From Ectocarpus siliculosus (taxonomy: Eukaryota > Sar > Phaeophyceae > Ectocarpales > Ectocarpaceae): a stretch of DNA of 64,000 nt. Each line of letters opens with the position of its first letter. The first letter of the stretch is position 1. Location: NCBI GenBank assembly GCA_000310025.1, contig FN649747.1:1064863-1128862 (forward strand). Direction: 5' to 3'. The notes beneath the pieces are model-generated. The model was not told the origin of the DNA. It was given only the letters and a program-made list of their open reading frames with translations, and did no database searches. Position numbers and translations under genes: made by a program. Below are positions 33,435 through 41,400 of the stretch, in pieces.

Positions 33435-35465
33435 CCCTGGACCTGAGTACCCATGAAAATCCGTAGTGGTCCAATTGACGCGGATGGCTTCGTTGGTCAC
33501 AGGCTAACGACCAAAAATAGGGTACATTATATAGAATGTCAAAGCGAAATGAGAAGGACCCAAGAAATTAACGGGGAATATTCGTGGGGAATAAGAAAAA
33601 GCGATCAGGGTAGACTTTCCTGGGCGTTTAGCTCAACTTCAATTCGCCAATGTCGCTTTCTCTCGCCGCCAATCTTGCGTCCAACGTTCGGCAGTGGAGT
33701 ACATGCAAAATACAACCTTGTGTTGTTAGCCTAAGGTCTCTGCCATTTGTGTTTGCACCGCTTTCGATCACCTGTTCCATCCACCGGGCCGTTCCTTGGG
33801 CAGCGTGATATTCGCTCGCACCAATCTTGCGGCAGCCCTCCGCCATCACTGCACGAACCTGCTTCGGGGTGCACAACGAGCATAGGTTCCCGCGTCGAAA
33901 GTTCCCCCTATAAACAAAAGCAACGTGCCATCATCCAGCCATAAAACTGGCAATTCATACACACCATTTGTTTCCATTGAACATTTTCTTCGGGTGCTCG
34001 TCGAATGGGTGCGACATCACTACATACAGTAGGTGATCGACAGCGTATGAAATGAAACCTTGACGGCTATGGATTGATTCGTGGGTCCATCGCTCGGTAG
34101 TCTCAGCAGCGTACCCACAACGTGTACAACCGTCGTGTCAGCTTGAGCGAGACCAGAGTACGTCAAGCACAAAGCTAACGTTAGAAACTAGACTCGGCGA
34201 GGGCTTGTGGGTCATGCTCGAGTCGAACACACAGGAGTCCGGGATCGAGGATGGACCTAACGCCCAACGTCACCCTTGTACACAGTAGGGCAAGAAGGCT
34301 GAGAGTTGCTCGTTGATACCGTATACGTACACGATGTCCTCTTGGTGCTATCGTTGATGTACAGTGTGAGTGTGTCCCGAGACTGATCGCGGAATCTGGG
34401 CATGGCGTTTCATTCACAGGAAGAAGAAGCCCTTGTGATCTCAGGATTGGGTGCAACAAGTACGCAACGGTACGTACTACAGCAGCAGGATATTCCGGCA
34501 TATACACGTCAGTCACTCTGCTGAATAACCGAGAAAAGATGAATGTTGTCCTTCTCTAGAAAAGGCCGTTGGTTGGTTGTAGAAATGAAAGAACCAGAAC
34601 CAACTTCTCGAGAGGCAATGGCTGGGCGAAACAAGGGCTTGGCAAATTATTAACAGGTGCTCGGGGCAACCAACAAAGATACGAGCCTCGCAACAATACG
34701 ATCATCATCAATGCCGTCTGTATGTAACATACTGATACTGATTGCCGCTCCTCCTGTGGGTGCATGATGGTACACGCGGGCGGGGGGACATGCCCCGAAC
34801 CGTGCTCAGTGCGACAAATACTGTATCCATGCGGTCACCACACGTTCCAACTGCATTGTCTATGTGTAAGAGAAAGGGCCGACATCCAAGTTGTGATATC
34901 CGTAGAGATTTACCCTTCACCGAGTGCGGTCTACAGTACATCATCATCAGTAGACTGCTGTGTTTATATCTACAGGTAGGTATGAATATGTACGAAGACA
35001 TCCAGGTTGGAACAGCAACCAAAGCTCCCATTGTAGTATTCCTGAGGTACCCAAGCGTCTGGGATAACTACCTGCCTACAATATAGTTGCGTGAACTGAA
35101 CAAACCGCCTGAAGCAGTCACCCCATTCGTATCCTTTTTAAAAAGGTACAGAGGGAGAGTCAAACCACCAGTACCTCGGCTTCGTCGGCGCCGACCCTCA
35201 TCGCCACAGTAGTGGTGAAAACTTTCCCAGCCTCATCAAAAGATAGCGTCAGCGTTGTCCATCCCTCTGGTTCACCAGCCCCTTCTCCCCCTGCGGGCGG
35301 TTCGAACATGGAGGGAGGTGATGCCAGAGCATTTCCTTCGGGGCTGGCGTTGACGCAACGGCAGACATTCAAAATGATGGCCGATATGGCAACTGCTGTT
35401 ATCCAACCGGCGGATAGAGACGGACCACAAGGAGTAACTCCTCCTTTGCATAGTGCAATCTTCAT
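30867..35465 (-). CDS. Membrane-anchored class I SAM methyltransferase
   Basis: Proposed exons: 35465-35175, 33907-33772, 32868-32743, 32297-32130 (donor uncertain), 31835-31607, 31025-30867. Exon 1 has a signal anchor (GWITAVAISAIILNVCRC) and an ectodomain with WTTLTLSFDEAGKVFTTTVA. Exon 2 holds LCTPKQVRAVMAEGCRKIGA; exon 3 IFQTFLGEMMEAAEERPFFV. Exon 4 carries the SAM-binding loop SGSWEGGSASWVAEHLL and LLVCLDTWDGG. Exon 5 has VVAFKGDSLESLAGLV and FDVVYVDASHE with the motif Asp-x-x-His. Exon 6 reads SFRLLKVGGVMIFDDFWM. This matches the Methyltransf_24-type family common in brown algae. The acceptor substrate is unknown; the signal anchor suggests the secretory pathway. Joins between exons 1-2 and 4-5 are least sure, and the last codons may lie in another exon (an in-frame stop is at 30855 if the AAG|GTGGGT donor is not used). 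A 245-base gap lies in one intron. Confidence 0.7.
33094..33435. repeat. (GTT)n - assembly gap - (AAC)n
   Basis: (GTT)n runs from 33094 to 33145, then 245 N (33146-33390), then (AAC)n to 33435. The two tracts are reverse complements, so the gap is flanked by inverted triplet repeats. It lies in an intron of the second methyltransferase. Confidence 0.9.
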
Positions 35466-35917
35466 TTCAACTGTTGAAGCGGAGCTTATGCTGCTGGGAC
35501 GAAGTTGACCAGGCCAGCAAAGGTTACTCGATTTTGTCGGTGGCGAAATTTACCGGCTGTTCCAAGAGGTAAGATCAAAATCTACGGTTCTATCGTGTGC
35601 ACATCTCCCACATCTCCGGTTTTTATTGGTTGGTATCTCCGGAGAATAGATAGGAACGCACTGATGTACTGATTCCACCGTCTCTATCTCCCGAGAACAT
35701 GCCCAAACAGCAGAAGCAAAGGCCAGTTGTTATGGAGAAATTTTCCGATTTGGAATCCCGATATTACGCCTTTTACATCCAAACCCCCATGAGACCGCAG
35801 GAGTTCTGCGTACGTTCGTTGGAAAAGCTCACAAAAAAAAGCGCTTTGGCACTCAGTACTCGCCTCACAGAGACCCGTTTGCATTCAAACCTTCGAGGCC
35901 GCGTAGAGCATTCATTG

Positions 35918-36158
35918 CTGTGAGCATCTTCGAGCCAAGTTTGGGGAGCTGCGGTGCAGTGTGTGTTCACCATGCTTGGTAAAATAGGAATTCCAATTTG
36001 GAGTTGCTGGACGATCCGGGTGGGAATTCCTCATGAATTCCAAACTGGAATTGGTTGGACTTCCAATTTGGGAATCGTGAATTTGCTTTCATAGCATATT
36101 GCATGCTCTACGCACACTGCACTCTAGCTGCCCAAACTTGGCTCCGAGAAGCTCACAG
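35918..36158. repeat. Hairpin element with about 48-bp inverted arms
   Basis: Arm 35918-35965 (ctgtgagcatcttcgagcca...) is matched in reverse complement by 36111-36158 (...tggctccgagaagctcacag) with a few mismatches. The loop contains further short inverted repeats based on ggaattccaatttgg. Size and structure suggest a MITE or other foldback sequence; no target duplication was confirmed. Confidence 0.65.
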
Positions 36159-37387
36159 TAGTGGAGTGTACAGCCTTATCGGTTAGATGGCAAACAGGGG
36201 TCTGTGAGGCGAGGACGAACTGACAAAGCGCTTTGGTGCTGCCCGCTTGCTGCCCAGTACGCAGACCTCCTTCCTACTTTAGGGGGTGGTGGAGCATTAT
36301 CTGCCGATCCCCCGGATTCCAAATCGGAAAATAAGACCCCGATTTATGGGAACAAAATCTTGTCGATAAATGTTGATCTTGGCCAAGATCTGCCAGTTTC
36401 ACGATTTATGGGAGCGAAATCTTCCGATATATCTTGGCTAAGATTTATCGAGGCCCGAAATCTGCCCTTTCGACCCTTCTTTATGGAAACAGAATCTTGC
36501 ACTTATATCTTGGCATTTTGACCCAAGATTTGCTCACAATTTATCTCCACCAAGATTTGCAGTATCGCGATTTATGGGGAAAATATGTTGAATGTTGAAA
36601 AAGCGGCGAGTTGTTCCTCTCTTCTGCTTGAAGTTGATAAAGGCACAACGGCCACTTACTACTTGGTCCACAGAAATTGCCAAGGTGTGGCGAAAAGTGA
36701 CCATGACGCAGTTAGTTGTAGAAGGAGCGTCCCTCCCCCAGCTGTATTGCTTCAACACTATGGGTGGATACTAGCGATGGGCGCCTACCTGGGGTGCAAA
36801 ATTGAATCCGTTGCCCAAGGCGCGCGAAAAAAATGCGTATTTGCCCTGGCTCGTTCCACGTGTGTGTGCGTCATCACCAGTCTGTCGAGGGACCGTTCAA
36901 AGAGTACTTTATTTTTAAATAGAAAAATAGAGCAGGAGGAACGTTTTGCCAACACTGCTCTGTCGTGTGCGACGCTTCTATCTCTTCATCGAATCACCCC
37001 ACACCCAATCCCTTTGCACCCGAGCCAGATCCGTGGGTGCAGATGACAGCGCCGGAGGTTTGACCTCGGTACGCCTGCTACATCGTGAGATACGTGCGTG
37101 CAAGGGTGTAATCGGCCTCGGGTTGATGCATTTTCTTGTCAGTTGGACAGCAATGGAACAGTTTTGTTTCTCCGCTTGACATGAGCTCGTGGGCAACGGA
37201 TCCAATGTTGCACCCCAGGTAGGCGCCCATCGCTACTATCCACCCACAGTGTTGAGGCAATACAGCTGGGGGAGGGATGCCCCTTCTACAACTGGCTGCG
37301 TCATGGTCACTTTTCGCCACACCTTGGCATTTTCTGTGGACCAAGTGGCCGTTGTGCCTTTTTCAACTTCAAGCAGAAGAGAGGAAC

Positions 37388-37823
37388 TGTCACGGTAGCA
37401 TGAACGGGCGCTAAATACTGAGAATCATTCCCTTTCACGATGGTTTGAGGAGGGCTAGGGTATACCCCAGGGTGTACCTGAATCGTTGGCGGAGCCCCTC
37501 TAGAGCTCCGCCTCAACACGTGTTTTGGGTGATCGCTCACTGTTAACACGGCCAATCTCGGAAGAGGAACTTTGACCCACATCGCTAAGCAGCAACCAGT
37601 TGTGAGTCAATGCAGGAGGCAGACCCCCCTTGCTAGTCCCTCCTTGATTAGTCCCCCCTTGTTAGTCCCCCCTTGACTTAAATGGTAAGAGACCATGAAC
37701 CTGACCATGAAATGGATGAACCTGACCATGAAATGGAAGAAACTAAATGAACCCTAGCCAGTGCTTGTCACGCTAACACATGAGTGAGCTACCTTAAGCA
37801 ATAGCGTTATAACCACTGTGACA
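37388..37823 (+). repeat. Left LTR
   Basis: 436 bases, TG...CA ends with TGTCAC/GTGACA terminal inverted hexamers. Differs from the right LTR by C/A in the cattcc(c/a)tttcac segment and C/T in gcaggagg(c/t)agac. Contains short internal repeats (ttagtcccccc; cctgaccatgaaatgga twice). Confidence 0.92.
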
Positions 37824-37841
37824 TGGTGGAGGAGTAGGGAT
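37824..37841 (+). other. Probable primer-binding site
   Basis: TGGTGGAGGAGTAGGGAT begins directly after the left LTR with TGG, complementary to the CCA end of a tRNA, as expected for minus-strand priming. Which tRNA primes cannot be decided without the host tRNA set. Confidence 0.55.
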
Positions 37842-38155
37842 AACTTTTAGTTTGTTTACACGCAGGGACGTTTACTTTTGGCTCAGTTGCTGCTTGCTTC
37901 AACTGACGATCTCTTTTAGAGAGGTTGGATTCGCTCACAATCGTGTAGAACTCAATCGCTACCACCTCGGATACATGACTTCAACAGACCTAGTTTTCGA
38001 TGACATGGGCCCCTCATAGGGGTATCGTAGACACTGGTGAGTTGCACCCTGTGCATGGTATCGCTCCCCGTGGGGGGGGGGATTATGATCCTTCAGAACG
38101 TAGCACAGCAGACACACGAATGTACAAACAAAATCATGCACGAAAAAAATCTTTT

Positions 38156-38898
38156 TTGACTCCCATTCTAAAATCAAGACGGAGCTCTGCCAGGCATGGC
38201 CGAACAGGTGGGATGAGTATGTGGCAGTGGTCGCTTGGGCCCATCGTATGACGCCGGATGAGAGCCTTCCAAACAAAGAGTCAGCATACCAACTGCTCTC
38301 TGGACGGGCGCCAAGGACATCATTTGATCACATGTCGCCATCACTAGACAACTCGGGCCCAGCATTGCCGTTGGAAAGGACGGTGGAGGAAACGAGAAGG
38401 AAGACTGTGGAAGTGATGCAAGTGCTAAAAGTGAGACAGGGAAATCGGAATAGACACCGCGAACTCCAGAACGCGAGGATCAAACGTGCATCACCAGGCA
38501 CCAAGGCTAAGGTGGGCGACAAGGTATTGGTCAAGGAGAGCGCCAGTACACTCTGCCGGGATGGCGTCCACCCTAAACTTGCCCATGACCACTTCACAGG
38601 ACCGTTGCAAGTCGTGCACGTCGTGCGAGAGGGGTTGAGCTTTACTGTAAGACTGGATGGACGTCAAATCCTCCATAGGACGGTGGCAGCCACGGACTTC
38701 AAGCCGTTTCATTCTCGACCACAAGACATCAGACATCCATTTGAGGATGATTTTGGTCATTTTGTATGGTCGCCGGATTTAGGATTAGCTGAAGACTCCG
38801 TCGTCGCGGCACCTCTGTATACTTTGGTGAATAGACGGGTGGTCCAGGGCGCTGGAGGAATAGCGTCCGCATGGGCATGGGAGTATAGAGGAAAGTAA
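38156..38898 (+). CDS. Integrase C-terminal region of the LTR element (5' truncated)
   Basis: The frame opens in noncoding-looking sequence, then reads WDEYVAVVAWAHRMTPDESL and YQLLSGRAPRTSFDH, the end of the integrase core where Ty3/gypsy proteins have an S-P-Y-x-L-L-x-G-R motif. It continues with a coiled stretch and the C-terminal DNA-binding fold: KVGDKVLVKESASTL, FTGPLQVVHVVREGLSFTVR, VAATDFKPFH. The catalytic D,D-35-E residues and the zinc finger are missing, so the protein cannot integrate DNA by itself. Stop at 38896-38898. Retained coding may reflect recent deletion rather than function. Confidence 0.8.
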
Positions 38899-39003
38899 TA
38901 GGATGGCACCACTTCTCCGTGGATCACCGAAGACACTGCCAGGGACAGTTTCTCGCCTCTGCAACTTTATGTTTTTCATGCCCTGTGGGAAGACTTTCAC
39001 GGG

Positions 39004-39291
39004 GTGAATATCGCACCACGACCCCCGGGACCGCCGTCGCGAGGAGAACGCCAAGTAGCAACGCGGACCGAAGCTCTCGCGGAATTTCCCTGTGGAACCA
39101 TTGTTGGACGGGAGCTCATGGATCAAGAGAACAACATTGTGCTCAGCAGAGGGAAGGTCTGCGATTTCTATGATCCGTATTGGAGAGTGGAGTTCAGCGA
39201 CGGAGATTGGGAAGAGCTCAATCGCAGGGAGCTAAGGCGTGGAATGGATCTTGCCACCAGACTCCCACCGCTGACCGCTCAAGAATCGTGA
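39004..39291 (+). CDS. Retroelement-associated small frame, Tudor/chromo-like
   Basis: About 95 residues downstream of the integrase remnant. The middle reads FPCGTIVGRELMDQ, then GKVCDFYDPYWRVEFSDGDW and EELNRRELRR. This G-x-V...YWRV.YSDGDWE pattern is a beta-barrel module found after integrase in stramenopile Ty3/gypsy elements and may help target insertion. That role is inference. It ends with TGA at 39289-39291 and has no spliced partner. Confidence 0.6.
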   Translation: MNIAPRPPGPPSRGERQVATRTEALAEFPCGTIVGRELMDQENNIVLSRGKVCDFYDPYWRVEFSDGDWEELNRRELRRGMDLATRLPPLTAQES

Positions 39292-39363
39292 AGTCGTACA
39301 CTGCCTGCCATCTTCCGTCCTCCATGCGGGAAGCTGGGGGGGGGTGACGGCAGTGTCACGAAT

Positions 39364-39649
39364 GAGGAGTTCCAAGATCGTCTTCTACAGCGGAAGATCG
39401 TCCTCAACAGTCGGTGATCGTCGGTCAAGATGCAAGATCGTCGACATAGTCGTCGGTCTCTGGAGACTGTTTGTGGAAGAACGTCTTCAACAGTGGAAGA
39501 TCACCTGAGGAGTTCCAAGATCGTCTTCTACAGCGGAAGATCGTCCTCAACAGTCGATGATCGTCGGTCAAGATGCAAGATCGTCGTCATAGTCGTCGGT
39601 CTGTGGAGACTGTTTGTGGAAGAACGTCTTCAACAGTGGAAGATCGCCT
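39364..39649 (+). repeat. Two tandem 143-bp units inside the retrotransposon
   Basis: Units 39364-39506 and 39507-39649 both start gaggagttccaagatcgtct or its near copy and share the whole order of subunits. A shorter motif, aagatcgtc, recurs within each unit and after them. They lie between the last coding frame and the purine tract. Confidence 0.85.
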
Positions 39650-39948
39650 TCTTCAGTGGACGATCTTTTTCTTCAGTTCAAGATCGTCATCGTCAAGGAG
39701 TCCGGTATACGGCGGCGAAAGTACTAACGGCCGTCATTCGGGGTCGATGATTTCAGCAATGTAACATCGACGTCGAACACACCGGCATCCGTCCTCTCGA
39801 GGTTAAAATCCATTTTTTGTGGTTTAACCTGGGGAGGGCGGCATCCTCCCTTTTCAGATCTATATTCCCGGCGTGGTATGATCTGAGGAGGGAGAAGCGT
39901 ACGTTCTGCTACCTCCTTAGCATTTTGTGTTTTTCAACACATGTATGC

Positions 39949-39956
39949 TGGGGGGG
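39949..39956 (+). other. Purine tract before the right LTR
   Basis: A G run (ctggggggg) abuts the TGTCAC start of the right LTR, where the plus-strand primer of LTR elements sits. Confidence 0.6.
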
Positions 39957-40392
39957 TGTCACGGTAGCATGAACGGGCGCTAAATACTGAGAATCATTCC
40001 ATTTCACGATGGTTTGAGGAGGGCTAGGGTATACCCCAGGGTGTACCTGAATCGTTGGCGGAGCCCCTCTAGAGCTCCGCCTCAACACGTGTTTTGGGTG
40101 ATCGCTCACTGTTAACACGGCCAATCTCGGAAGAGGAACTTTGACCCACATCGCTAAGCAGCAACCAGTTGTGAGTCAATGCAGGAGGTAGACCCCCCTT
40201 GCTAGTCCCTCCTTGATTAGTCCCCCCTTGTTAGTCCCCCCTTGACTTAAATGGTAAGAGACCATGAACCTGACCATGAAATGGATGAACCTGACCATGA
40301 AATGGAAGAAACTAAATGAACCCTAGCCAGTGCTTGTCACGCTAACACATGAGTGAGCTACCTTAAGCAATAGCGTTATAACCACTGTGACA
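39957..40392 (+). repeat. Right LTR
   Basis: 436 bases, ends TGTCAC/GTGACA, two differences from the left copy. Followed by GAAC and the rest of the interrupted foldback arm. Confidence 0.92.
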
Positions 40393-40799
40393 GAACAACA
40401 CGCCGCTTTTTCAACATTCAAGATAATTCCCCCATAAATCGCGATACTGCAAATCTTCGCGGAGATATATTGTGAGCAAATCTTGGGGTCAACATGCCAA
40501 AATATAATTGCAAGATTAAGTTTCCATAAAGAAGGGTCTAGGCCGAGTCTTACGTCGTCATGATTATTTCGGAGATTTTTTTTTGCTTTCGGTGGGGGGG
40601 GAGTGGTCTGCAAGGGAAAAACTATCTGGATCCAAACGACCTTCTTACGGTTCCTCGAGACAGATTTTTTTCTCAGGGAAAAATCGGGCCGATTCAAGTC
40701 TTTTTGGGTCACAACATGCTTCAGTTCACGGTTGTTTTGGCTCGTGTGCGACCAACAAGACACCGAGTGCTCTGTTTTTGGGTCGCCTCCAGAGGGCAT

Positions 40800-41400
40800 G
40801 TGTATAATAATCGGACGCCAGTGACTGCAGTTTGTGGATGTCGTCGGCCAAAGGCCTCTCTCCGGCATGCGTTGTGGATGGATCACGCTCGGAGCAACCA
40901 GAAAGAAAAAAGGCAACGTTCAAACAAGTCAACATCGCAACACACACACACTCGGTTCACGTTTGTTTACAGGCCGTGTGCAATCAAAACTGGACAATAA
41001 TACGCTCTGCTTCTGGGACACGAGCAGAGCGATTGTGTATGTATGATCACACACTCCATTGGCAGTAGTAGTTTGTGGATGTCATTAGCCGAAAGCCTCT
41101 CTCTGGCATGCATGTGTTGTTGTGGACTGGTAGCGGGTGACACACGGAGCAAACACGCGGCGGAACAAGAAAAAAGTCCAAAAAGTCAACACCGGAACGC
41201 ACTTCGGTTCACGTTTGTTTACATACAGGCAGTGTGCAATCAATACTGGACAACAATATGATCTGTTTCTTCTGTGGTACGCGAGCAGAGGGTAAGCATA
41301 TGATCACACGCCACTGGCTGCAGTTTGTTGTGGATGTCGACGGCGTAAAGCCTCTCTCTGGCGTGTGTTGTTTTGACTGTGGGCGGGGGACCCTAAGAAA
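40800..41400 (+). repeat. Degenerate tandem repeat, about 245-bp unit, three copies
   Basis: Recognisable unit starts lie near 40826, 41068 and 41319 (periods about 242 and 251). Shared landmarks in order are a tttgtggatgtc block, a gcctctctctggcatg block, a caaaaagtcaaca-like block, cggttcacgtttgtttaca and gtgcaatcaa(a/t)actggaca. Units encode similar but broken peptides (for example RFTFVY). It may be a decayed satellite or repeated exon. Confidence 0.7.

Larger units (their letters stand above)
37388..40392 (+). mobile_element. LTR retrotransposon (Ty3/gypsy-like), internally deleted
   Basis: Two 436-base LTRs (37388-37823 and 39957-40392) start TGTCAC and end GTGACA and differ at only two positions I could find. 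The flanks carry GAAC at 37384-37387 and 40393-40396, a 4-base target duplication. A primer-binding site follows the left LTR and a purine tract precedes the right one. The roughly 2.1-kb interior keeps only the end of the integrase region and a second small frame. Gag, protease, reverse transcriptase and RNase H are missing. It sits inside one arm of a foldback element. The near-identical LTRs indicate recent insertion, presumably with proteins supplied by a complete relative. Confidence 0.9.
36472..40538. mobile_element. Foldback element, about 345-bp inverted arms, interrupted by an LTR retrotransposon
   Basis: Arm 1 (36472-36817) is the reverse complement of arm 2, which is split into 37190-37387 and 40397-40538 by the LTR element. 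The outer end reads gacccttctttatgg and the inner end atccgttgccca. The spacer (36818-37189) has no coding frame of note. Arms are diverged by scattered substitutions. Before the insertion the element was about 1.07 kb. No transposase is present, so it is non-autonomous (MITE or foldback). Sequence left of arm 1 (36340-36580) carries a short subrepeat around gatttatgggaacaaaatct. Confidence 0.75.

Noticed and set aside
39364-39649. Possible CRISPR-like array
   Set aside because: Two long tandem units inside a eukaryotic LTR element, no short direct repeats with unique spacers and no cas genes.
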